Positions 8,124 to 15,820 of a stretch of DNA of 64,000 nt are shown one piece after another. Source of the DNA: SB25 sp050180705 (lineage in GTDB: Bacteria; Bacteroidota; Bacteroidia; Bacteroidales; Tenuifilaceae); the NCBI GenBank assembly GCA_050180705.1, contig JBFXDX010000011.1:1-64000 (forward strand), written 5' to 3'. The position numbers and the translations under genes were made by a program. Every line of letters starts with the position of its first letter. The stretch's first letter is position 1. The notes under the pieces were generated by a model. It worked only from the letters and a program-made list of their open reading frames with translations, was not told where the DNA came from and did no database searches.

Positions 8124-8149
8124 GGGCATCCGAGAGGATGCCCTTTTTC
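8124..8149 (+). terminator. Rho-independent terminator
   Basis: GGGCATCC-GAGA-GGATGCCC followed by a TTTTTCTTTT run. It closes the transcript of the protease-like gene, whose stop is 27 bp upstream. Confidence 0.9.
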
Positions 8150-8331
8150 TTTTATTGTTACAATGAAATATTCTGAAAGAATTGTTTTTGTTCTTTTCTC
8201 TTATTGCGATAATACGTTAAATCTTCTTAAATTGTAATGTTGTTTAATGCCATATATTTATAAAGTATTTTGATAATAAGAAGAATACGTAGTTATTATT
8301 TTTCATTTTAGAATAAGGACTCTTTTTAGGT

Positions 8332-8339
8332 TTAACTTT
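8332..8339 (+). promoter_or_regulatory. Putative -7 box of the aspartase fusion gene
   Basis: TAACTTTG matches TAnnTTTG and lies 45 bp before the ATG at 8384. No clear -33 TTG is seen. Confidence 0.4.
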
Positions 8340-8383
8340 GCAGAATCTCTATTGTTTAATTGTCTACAATAAATATTTATGTC

Positions 8384-10243
8384 ATGGATAATAGTACGGT
8401 AATTACTTTCCTAAAAAAGATTGAACTTTTTCGGGGGTTAAATGAGCAAGAGTTGAGTAGTCTCGCTAAAAATGCCTCAGAGCATAGGTATGAAGCCGGG
8501 GATATGCTATTCAGAGAAAATGGGCCACGCGAAGGGATAATGATTATATACGATGGAGAGGTGGAGCTGTTTAAAAGTAATCCGTATGGTCTAGAGCTTA
8601 AATTGACTTATTTTTCCAGTGGCGATTTTCTTGGTGAAGGCGCTTGGGCTAGTAATTCCCCCCATTCAACCTCAGCGCGGGCTTTAAAACAAACTACAGT
8701 TTTTATTGTAACCTATGAATTGTTGAGTAAGAACGCAGAGATGAGCATTAAGGTTTTGACTAATATCACTCGTGTTATTCAACGTAGAATGCGTCATGCT
8801 AATAATAGAATGATAAATCCTGCTTCACAGTATGAGTCGGGAAGCACGCGATTGGAACACGACTTGCTTGGAGAGCGAGATGTACCTGCTGAATCTTACT
8901 ATGGTGTTCAGACTTTAAGAGCTATTGAGAATTTTAATATTTCAGGGGTTACCTTAAATTTTTATCCTGCACTTATTGATGCCTTGGCTATGGTTAAACA
9001 GGCTGCGGCTGAAACTAATTTTGAACTGGGTTTAATTGATGAGAAGGTAAAAGATGCAATCGTTCTTGCGTGTTTGGAAGTAACCCACGGAAAATTCCAT
9101 AATCATTTCGTAGTTGATATGATTCAAGGTGGTGCAGGTACTTCAACCAATATGAATGCTAATGAAGTAATTGCCAATCGTGCACTTGAGATTATGGGAT
9201 ATGCAAAAGGAGAGTACAAGTATTGTCATCCGTTAAACCATGTAAATCTATCGCAATCCACAAATGATGCATACCCAACAGCTATTAAAATTGCACTTTA
9301 TAACTCCAACATAAAATTGATAAAAGTTTTAGAATTGTTGATTGGTGCGTTTAGAAGTAAGGCCAAAGAGTTTGCTCATGTAATTAAAATGGGGCGAACT
9401 CAGTTGCAGGATGCCGTTCCAATGACATTAGGCCAAGCGTTTGAGGCCTATGCTGTAACTCTTGGAGAGGAGATTGATAGATTAAATCAGAATTCCAAGC
9501 TCTTTCTTGAGATTAATATGGGGGCAACAGCAATCGGAACTGGAATAAATTCTGAGCCTGATTATGCTGAGAAAGTTTTGGCTAATTTGAGGCGAATCAC
9601 AGGTATTGATTTTGTTTTAGCGCAGAATCTTGTGGAAGCGACTCAGGATACAGGCTCTTTTGTGATGTATTCCTCGGCGGTAAAGCGCTTGGCAGTAAAA
9701 CTTTCGAAGATTTGTAACGATCTACGATTACTTTCATCAGGCCCTCGAACTGGTATTAATGAGATAAATCTTCCTCCTATGCAACCTGGTTCTTCTATTA
9801 TGCCAGGAAAGGTTAATCCTGTAATTCCCGAAGTTGTTAACCAAATCGCGTTTAAGGTTATTGGAAATGATTTGTCGGTAACTCTTGCTGCAGAGGGAGG
9901 TCAGTTGGAACTGAATGTCTTTGAGCCAGTTATTGTACAGAGCATATTTGAATCAATAGAAATGCTTAAGAATGGTATGACAACATTGAAATTTCGCTGT
10001 GTTGATGGAATTACAGCCAACGAGGATCGGTGTAAAAATATGGTTTATAACAGTATTGGTTTAGTGACAGCACTCAATCCGTATTTAGGCTACGAGGTTT
10101 CAACGCAGCTTGCAAAAGAGGCATTAATATCCAATAGAGGAGTGTATGAGCTGGTGCTTGAAAAAGAATTGCTTACGAAAGAGCAGTTAGATATGATTTT
10201 GGCTCCAGAGAACATGATTAAGCCAAGAAGGATGAAGCTTTAA
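8384..10243 (+). CDS. aspA: Aspartate ammonia-lyase with N-terminal cyclic-nucleotide-binding domain
   Basis: 619 residues from the ATG at 8384; an in-frame TTG at 8360 would add eight. Residues 1-120 form a cNMP-binding beta roll beginning FLKKIELFRGLNEQEL. Residues about 150-619 are a full aspartase: the fumarase/aspartase signature GSSIMPGKVNP lies at 469-479 and RTQLQDAVPMTLGQAF is also present. It should convert aspartate reversibly to fumarate and ammonia in the cytoplasm. In the phosphate-binding cassette (GEGAWASNSPHSTSARA) the usual first Arg seems replaced by His while the later Arg is kept, so ligand binding is uncertain. Ordinary aspartases of about 470 residues lack this domain. 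An adenylate cyclase gene lies 0.6 kb downstream, so allosteric control by a nucleotide is a reasonable inference. Confidence 0.9.
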   Translation: MDNSTVITFLKKIELFRGLNEQELSSLAKNASEHRYEAGDMLFRENGPREGIMIIYDGEVELFKSNPYGLELKLTYFSSGDFLGEGAWASNSPHSTSARALKQTTVFIVTYELLSKNAEMSIKVLTNITRVIQRRMRHANNRMINPASQYESGSTRLEHDLLGERDVPAESYYGVQTLRAIENFNISGVTLNFYPALIDALAMVKQAAAETNFELGLIDEKVKDAIVLACLEVTHGKFHNHFVVDMIQGGAGTSTNMNANEVIANRALEIMGYAKGEYKYCHPLNHVNLSQSTNDAYPTAIKIALYNSNIKLIKVLELLIGAFRSKAKEFAHVIKMGRTQLQDAVPMTLGQAFEAYAVTLGEEIDRLNQNSKLFLEINMGATAIGTGINSEPDYAEKVLANLRRITGIDFVLAQNLVEATQDTGSFVMYSSAVKRLAVKLSKICNDLRLLSSGPRTGINEINLPPMQPGSSIMPGKVNPVIPEVVNQIAFKVIGNDLSVTLAAEGGQLELNVFEPVIVQSIFESIEMLKNGMTTLKFRCVDGITANEDRCKNMVYNSIGLVTALNPYLGYEVSTQLAKEALISNRGVYELVLEKELLTKEQLDMILAPENMIKPRRMKL

Positions 10244-10253
10244 ATGTAAAGTT

Positions 10254-10282
10254 TTGCATTTTGTAACAAATTATTACCTTTG
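10254..10282 (+). promoter_or_regulatory. Bacteroidota-type promoter of cdd
   Basis: TTG at 10254-10256, an 18-nt spacer and TACCTTTG at 10275-10282 fit the consensus. The predicted transcript would begin near 10290, 45 bp before cdd. Confidence 0.55.
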
Positions 10283-10334
10283 GAGGACTACTGTAGATGT
10301 TTTTTATGCAGTTTTCTAATTTAAATATTACAAA

Positions 10335-10829
10335 ATGAACCTATCTAAGGAATTCATAGTAAAGTATTCTGAATATGAAAAAGTTGAGGAGTTAACTCCT
10401 CAAGAAATCGAATTAGTTCAAAAAGCCAAAGACGTATTAGTTACAAGTTACTCGCCTTATTCCCATTTTAGGGTTGGTGCTGCAGTGCTATTAGAAAATG
10501 GTGAAATAATATGTGGAAGTAATCAGGAGAATGGTGCCTATCCATCTGGATTATGTGCGGAGAGAGTTGCCTTATTTTATGTTGGGGCTAAGTATCCTAA
10601 GGTTCCAATAGTATCTATGGTAATTGTTGCGAGTTATATGGATGAGCTAATTCAATTGCCTATATCTCCTTGTGGTGCGTGTCGTCAGGTAATGATTGAG
10701 TATCGGAATATTAATGCAAAGCCTTTTTCGGTACTCATGGTTGGTGGAAGCAAAATTGTTAGAGTAGAAGATGTTCGTTTTCTTCTACCATTTAGTTTTT
10801 CCAATGCCGAAGATGCTGCACAGAAGTAA
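10335..10829 (+). CDS. cdd: Cytidine deaminase
   Basis: 164 residues, typical of the tetrameric cytidine deaminases. The zinc motif LCAERVAL supplies the first Cys and catalytic Glu, and PCGACRQ supplies the other two Cys ligands. SPYSHFRVGAAVL is the conserved N-terminal substrate loop. It deaminates cytidine and deoxycytidine to uridine and deoxyuridine in pyrimidine salvage. It has its own promoter and is convergent with the cyclase gene. The N-terminus has about 20 extra residues before the core. Confidence 0.95.
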   Translation: MNLSKEFIVKYSEYEKVEELTPQEIELVQKAKDVLVTSYSPYSHFRVGAAVLLENGEIICGSNQENGAYPSGLCAERVALFYVGAKYPKVPIVSMVIVASYMDELIQLPISPCGACRQVMIEYRNINAKPFSVLMVGGSKIVRVEDVRFLLPFSFSNAEDAAQK

Positions 10830-10861
10830 TAGGTAGATCACTTTATATAAGTTAGATATAT

Positions 10862-12469
10862 TTATAGCGATGAAAGTATTTTGCGGAAGGTTGCGTTTGG
10901 AATAAATCCATCGTTATCTTCGGAATATTCAGGTTTGATTCGCTCAACAAAAAACATTTCTATTTCGCCGATATTTTTTGCAGGTATTTTACCTCTAGGA
11001 GTGCAGGTGAAATAGTCTTTTATGTAAGCATAGGTAGTTTCAGATATATTTACTTTTCCTGTCTCGCATGCGGTTTCCATGCGGCTTGCCACGTTAACTG
11101 TATCGCCCCAAATATCGTAGGCAAATTTATGCTTACCAATAACTCCTGCAATTACACTTCCGCTATGAATGCCAACTCTTAACGACCATATGGATTTATT
11201 TTCCTCTTTGGCTAATTCTGCCATTGCTTTTGCATAGCGTTGAATTTCTAAAGCGGCAAGAACTGTGTCGAAAGGGTGACTTCGATTGGTACGAGGAAGA
11301 CCTCCTGCGCACATGTAGCTGTCTCCTATCGTTTTAATTTTTTCGATAAATCGCTGAGAGGTAATTTCATCAAAAGCCTCAAAATAGTTACTGAGTACAT
11401 TTAGAAACTCATCAATATTCTCGTAAGCAACGCTTACTTTCGAAAATCCTACAAAATCGGTAAACATAACCGAAACTTCCTTAAACTTTTTGGGCTTGTA
11501 GATTCCTTTTTTCTGAAGGGAATATGCAACTTCCCATGGCAGAATATTTTTTAAAAGATTTTCGGATTTTAACTTTTCCTCCTCAAGTAATTTCGATTGA
11601 ATTTGAATTTCTTGTTGTTGCTTTTCTAGAACAGCATTTGCATTTTCTAAGTTTTTGGTAATTGAGAGAAGGTGCTTGTGTTTTTCCTCAAGTGATTTTT
11701 CAATATTTTTAAGTTCGGTGATATCCGATTCTATGGCTATGATATGACTAAAGTTTTGGAGTGAATCAAAAATAGGGGTAAGCGTTGTTTGGATAAACTT
11801 TTCTTTGCCGTTAAAAGTTGTCCAAGTACTGTCGTATGTTACATATTCACCTAAGTCTTTGCATTTTGTTAATGCATTGTAGGTATTTGGGTTGGTTTCT
11901 TGACTGAAAAGATTATTTCCATACGCTTTTCTGAATTCGCTGAGAGTGCACTCGTAAAGTAGTTTAAAACCTTCGTTTACCCAGGTTATTTGCCCCTGAT
12001 CATTAATAACTACAATTGAGTTGCCAGCCTTACTTATGGCCGAAGAAATGTCGTTTAGTTGATTCGATTGATCCTTTAGTTTCTGGAGCAGTCTTCCTCG
12101 TTGTATTCCAACCATTATCCGCTGAATAAGTTCCGATGCTGAAATTGGTTGTCCAATAAAATCGTCGGCACCAGCATGAAAAAGGGCTTGAATCTTTTCG
12201 GGCTGAAGAAAGTCGGCTAGGGCTAGTATTGGAGTATAGGTTGTTAATGGATCTGCTTTTATCACAGAAAGGATGTCGGCAGCAGCATTGTTGGCGAAGT
12301 GTACATCAAAAAGTAGTATATCTGGGTTGAATTCCGAAATGGTGGCAATTATTTTTTCTACATCGGTAATGGAACGAACCTGAAACTCATCTTCGGCCAG
12401 TCCAAGTATGCACTCAACCTCCTGAATTAGTTTTTCAGAACCACATGCCGTTAGAATCTTGTATGCCAT
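10862..12469 (-). CDS. Receiver-PAS-class III adenylate cyclase
   Basis: 535 residues. Residues 1-130 are a response-regulator receiver with Asp55 as likely phosphoacceptor. Residues about 140-255 form a PAS domain (IVVINDQGQITWVNEGF). A coiled coil (255-305) leads to a class III cyclase domain at 320-500. Metal ligands Asp338 (FTDFVGF) and Asp383 (KTIGDSYM), adenine-selecting Lys379 and Asp452 (YDIWGDTVN), and transition-state residues Asn459 and Arg463 are all present, so it should be active on ATP rather than GTP. It would make cAMP in the cytoplasm under control of an unidentified histidine kinase; several kinases lie in the next 6 kb. A cNMP-domain aspartase is close by. Confidence 0.9.
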   Translation of the reverse strand: MAYKILTACGSEKLIQEVECILGLAEDEFQVRSITDVEKIIATISEFNPDILLFDVHFANNAAADILSVIKADPLTTYTPILALADFLQPEKIQALFHAGADDFIGQPISASELIQRIMVGIQRGRLLQKLKDQSNQLNDISSAISKAGNSIVVINDQGQITWVNEGFKLLYECTLSEFRKAYGNNLFSQETNPNTYNALTKCKDLGEYVTYDSTWTTFNGKEKFIQTTLTPIFDSLQNFSHIIAIESDITELKNIEKSLEEKHKHLLSITKNLENANAVLEKQQQEIQIQSKLLEEEKLKSENLLKNILPWEVAYSLQKKGIYKPKKFKEVSVMFTDFVGFSKVSVAYENIDEFLNVLSNYFEAFDEITSQRFIEKIKTIGDSYMCAGGLPRTNRSHPFDTVLAALEIQRYAKAMAELAKEENKSIWSLRVGIHSGSVIAGVIGKHKFAYDIWGDTVNVASRMETACETGKVNISETTYAYIKDYFTCTPRGKIPAKNIGEIEMFFVERIKPEYSEDNDGFIPNATFRKILSSL

Positions 12470-12571
12470 GACGAATTACAGTTATACTATATCTTTGCTG
12501 CCATTAAGATATATAAAATGTTGGATATTTTGAGAATTGTTCAGCAAGAAAAAGAAATTCTAAGTACAATT

Positions 12572-12775
12572 TTACGCTTCTTCAAAATCCTTCATGATTT
12601 TTTGAACTTCTTCCTCGGTGCTACGAAGTTTTGCTTTGCAGAATTTTAGTAATTCCGATACTCGCTTTATTTTTTCAGTTAATTCGTCGATATCAAGTTC
12701 GTCTGACTCTATTTGATCGACTATTTGTTCAATTTCTTGAATAGCTTCGCTATACTTAAGAGTTTTTTTCGTCAT
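12572..12775 (-). CDS. xseB: Exodeoxyribonuclease VII small subunit
   Basis: 67 residues from the ATG at 12775, beginning MTKKTLKYSEAIQEIEQIV, the usual XseB length and start; an upstream in-frame ATG at 12802 lies inside the preceding kinase gene and is less likely. The product is a short helical hairpin with the conserved EIEQIV and ELTEKIKRVSELL stretches. It assembles in several copies on XseA to degrade single-stranded DNA. It overlaps the 3' end of the histidine kinase gene by 20 bp, which implies translational coupling. It is separated from xseA by two kinase genes, unlike the usual adjacency. Confidence 0.92.
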   Translation of the reverse strand: MTKKTLKYSEAIQEIEQIVDQIESDELDIDELTEKIKRVSELLKFCKAKLRSTEEEVQKIMKDFEEA

Positions 12776-15641
12776 TGCTTGGTTGTATTTGGGGTAATTC
12801 AATTCTAAATGTAGTTCCTAGTCCTAGAGTGCTTTCTACTTTTATTGATCCATTATTTTTCTCAATAAACTCCTTGCAGAGCATAAGTCCTAATCCTGTG
12901 CCATTTTCTTGGTTGGTTCCTTTAGTTGTAATTCCATCAACTCTGAAAAGTTTTGTTAGATTGTTAGGATCAATTCCTACTCCTGTATCAGAGATTAAAA
13001 TTTCTATATGTTCTTTATGATTTACTGCTGTTATAGTGATATTTCCTCCAGTTGGCGTAAACTTGATAGCATTGCTAATAAGATTTCTAACTGCAGTAGT
13101 CATTGTGTCGTAATCAACATAAACACTTATGGTTGATTCAATTTTACTGTCTATGCTAATGCCTTTTTCGTTTGCAGGGATTAAGGCAGTTTCTATAACC
13201 TTGTCCACAATCTCCTTTATTGAGTAGTTTTTAGGTGATAGCGTTAATCTTCCGGTTTGACTTCTGGACCAACTTAGTAGATTGTCGGTTAGGGCAAGAA
13301 CTCCCGTTGCCGATGTTTGTATATGCTTGCTGAGTTCGCTTATCTCATCGGTAGAAAGATCATTTGCATTTGATGCTAATACATCAGATAGGCCAACTAG
13401 GGCTGTAAATGGACTACGTAAATCGTGGGCGATAATAGAGAAAAGTTTATCTTTTGTCTGTACCGTTTGTTTTAAATGCGTTTCCGATTGTTTTAGTTTA
13501 TCGTTAATCAGTTTTATTTCATCTATTTTTTCTTCGAGAGCACCAGCGTATTTTCGTTTCTGTAAAAATCCGAATATTGCAGCCCCCGTTAGGGTGATGA
13601 AAAGAAGTACTATGACAATTAGAAAATTGCGGAAAGTTCTTTGTTTCTCAATAATAGCATTATCAAGAGCCGATTTCTGTCTTAATGCTTCCACTTCGGC
13701 TTCCATTACTTTTATTTCGGTAATTTTTTGGTCTAGTTCAAGGTCTAATTGGGCTTCCAGATTTGTCTCATTACGCTTGAATCTCTCCAAGCTATCGTTA
13801 ATTTTTGTGTGCTTTAGGTAGTACTCAAGTGCAAGTTTGAAATTTCCTTTTGCTTTGTATAAATCGTGTTTGGCAAGATAACTAAGCGATTTTAGGTACG
13901 CATTTCCTGTTTGTAATCCTGTTTTGATGGATTGATCGATGTTTTGTTCGGCTTCGGAAAACTGTTTTTTTAGTATTTGTATCTCACCAATTTTTCTTAG
14001 ACATAACGCTTTTCCGTTAAAATTCGATAGCGATTCGTATTGCTTGGCTGCATTGTTGAAATGATTGATAGCAATATCAAAATTGTTTGCTTGACGCTCT
14101 ACATTTCCCATTTCGTTATAAATGTCAGCAATATCCTTTGTGTCCTTAATTCGGTTCGAGATTTTAAGTGCTTGAGCCAACGATGCTCTTGCGCTATTTA
14201 GTTGATGCATTTGCAACTGCGCCTGAGCAATGTTCTTTAGGATTTTAGCAGTACCACTTTCGTCTCCACCTTTTTCTTTAAGCGTTAATGCTTCTTTATA
14301 CACATTTAGAGCCTTTGCATACATTTTTTTATCTAGATAGATGTGCCCTAGATTTTGTAGGATATATGCGGCATCATTGGTGTTTATTTCTTTGCTGGTA
14401 ATAATGTCATGAGCTTGTTCTAAGTATTTTAGCGCATTTTTTAGCATGCCTAACTGTCGATAGGCAAGGCTAATATTGGTTAACGATTTTGCAATATCTT
14501 CATCTTTGCCATATGTTTCGCGGAGTTTTAGAGCCATTAGGTATCGTCGTAAAGCTTCTGCTACATTTCCTTTTTGTAGATTTAGGTTTCCCATTTCTGT
14601 TAATGTCGATGATTCTGCGAGCGGATCTACAATTTTTTCCTGTAAGGAAAGTGCTGTGCTTAAATGTTGAAGTGCAGCCTCAAACATCGATTTTTGGGAT
14701 AATGCCCGTGCAATATTTATATGGCTGATTGTTTGAGAACGGATTAATCGTAGTTTTTCTCTTATAGCCAAACTATTGTTATAATATTTAATGGCTTCAT
14801 CGTACCGATTGAATCTGAAATGCAAACTTCCAGTTATGTTAAGAATTTCTGCAACTTCGTATTGATTGTTGATTTTTTGGGCTAAAGATAAACTTCGATC
14901 TAAATTTAATAGCCCCTTTTCGTAATGTCCAAGTTCTCGGTACGTTAATCCAATGTTTTTGAGGGTTTGAATAATGCCTAGCGTATCGGCTTTTTTTTCT
15001 CTGGCTATTAGGGCTTTGTAGTAGTTCTCTAAAGCCTCGTTGTAATGCCCTGCTTGCCAATAGGAGCTCCCTATGCTTTGCCAACATTCAGCCATTATAG
15101 TTTCATTGTTTCCCTTTGGTATCGAGTTTAGTGCCTGTTTTTTTAGTTTTATTGATTCAGTAAAACCTCCATCTTGTTTGTTGTAGTCTGCCTGTGCAAT
15201 TTTAATTTTTACGATTAACCCGTTATCCTTATATTTTGTTGCAGATTTTAGCGCGTTGCTTAATGTTTTTAGACTTAAATTTTTTTCCCCAGAGCTGAAA
15301 TACGATTTGCTAAGTAGAATTTGTAATGTTAATTCTTGGACAATGTCCCTATCTTTTTTTGCAATTACCAATGCGCTATCGATGTGGGTGTAGGCTTGTA
15401 CCCATAGTTTGTTTGCAATGTAAAACTCTGCGTACGATGTGTGTTTCTTTAGTTTTGCGTTGCTGGTATTAGCAAGGTTTGTTTGCTTCTCAATCTCTGA
15501 TAAAAAATGCCTTGCTTCTTGAGGGTTTTCAACTGACATTATTTGAACTTGTAGATAAAGGCTATCAAGGGAACTTGAGGGTTGCGAATAACCTACCTTT
15601 AAGAGAAGCAATAAAAATAAGAATATGGAATACCTATACAT
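12756..15641 (-). CDS. TPR-repeat sensor histidine kinase
   Basis: 961 residues. A signal peptide (to about residue 19, ending VGYSQ) is followed by some 600 residues of tetratricopeptide repeats, placed in the periplasm. A coiled coil and one transmembrane segment (FLIVIVLLFITLTGAAIFGF, near 670-690) lead to a cytoplasmic HisKA domain with SIIAHDLRSPF (His is the phosphorylation site). An HATPase domain follows, with NLISNAIKFT (N box), DTGVGID (G1) and GTGLGLMLCKEF (G2). All catalytic motifs are intact. No response regulator lies next to it. It is a tandem paralogue of the next gene upstream and overlaps xseB downstream. A -7 box (15659-15666) suggests its own promoter. Confidence 0.9.
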   Translation of the reverse strand: MYRYSIFLFLLLLLKVGYSQPSSSLDSLYLQVQIMSVENPQEARHFLSEIEKQTNLANTSNAKLKKHTSYAEFYIANKLWVQAYTHIDSALVIAKKDRDIVQELTLQILLSKSYFSSGEKNLSLKTLSNALKSATKYKDNGLIVKIKIAQADYNKQDGGFTESIKLKKQALNSIPKGNNETIMAECWQSIGSSYWQAGHYNEALENYYKALIAREKKADTLGIIQTLKNIGLTYRELGHYEKGLLNLDRSLSLAQKINNQYEVAEILNITGSLHFRFNRYDEAIKYYNNSLAIREKLRLIRSQTISHINIARALSQKSMFEAALQHLSTALSLQEKIVDPLAESSTLTEMGNLNLQKGNVAEALRRYLMALKLRETYGKDEDIAKSLTNISLAYRQLGMLKNALKYLEQAHDIITSKEINTNDAAYILQNLGHIYLDKKMYAKALNVYKEALTLKEKGGDESGTAKILKNIAQAQLQMHQLNSARASLAQALKISNRIKDTKDIADIYNEMGNVERQANNFDIAINHFNNAAKQYESLSNFNGKALCLRKIGEIQILKKQFSEAEQNIDQSIKTGLQTGNAYLKSLSYLAKHDLYKAKGNFKLALEYYLKHTKINDSLERFKRNETNLEAQLDLELDQKITEIKVMEAEVEALRQKSALDNAIIEKQRTFRNFLIVIVLLFITLTGAAIFGFLQKRKYAGALEEKIDEIKLINDKLKQSETHLKQTVQTKDKLFSIIAHDLRSPFTALVGLSDVLASNANDLSTDEISELSKHIQTSATGVLALTDNLLSWSRSQTGRLTLSPKNYSIKEIVDKVIETALIPANEKGISIDSKIESTISVYVDYDTMTTAVRNLISNAIKFTPTGGNITITAVNHKEHIEILISDTGVGIDPNNLTKLFRVDGITTKGTNQENGTGLGLMLCKEFIEKNNGSIKVESTLGLGTTFRIELPQIQPSNDEKNS

Positions 15642-15658
15642 AGTTTAGAAATATTGTC

Positions 15659-15666
15659 CAAAGTTA
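15659..15666 (-). promoter_or_regulatory. Putative -7 box of the 961-residue kinase gene
   Basis: The complement is TAACTTTG, matching TAnnTTTG, 18 bp before the start codon. No -33 TTG is visible. Confidence 0.35.
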
Positions 15667-15820
15667 CTAATTTATGAGGAAACTTAGGATTATTGTTTTT
15701 TCTTGACAGTAGGCTGACTGTCAGTTTTATATTGGAAGCATGCGATGGAAATTGCAAGATTAATCTAATTTACCCGATTTGTGAAAATTAGGTAAGTGAT
15801 TGTGTTTGAAAAATAGGAGT

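Noticed and set aside
12776..12802. Longer start for xseB at 12802
   Set aside because: It would add nine residues not typical of XseB and lies further inside the upstream kinase gene; the ATG at 12775 gives the usual N-terminus.
13282..13821. 179-codon open frame opposite the 961-residue kinase gene
   Set aside because: Antisense shadow of a well-supported kinase gene, with a low-complexity Ser/Arg/Leu product and no family features.
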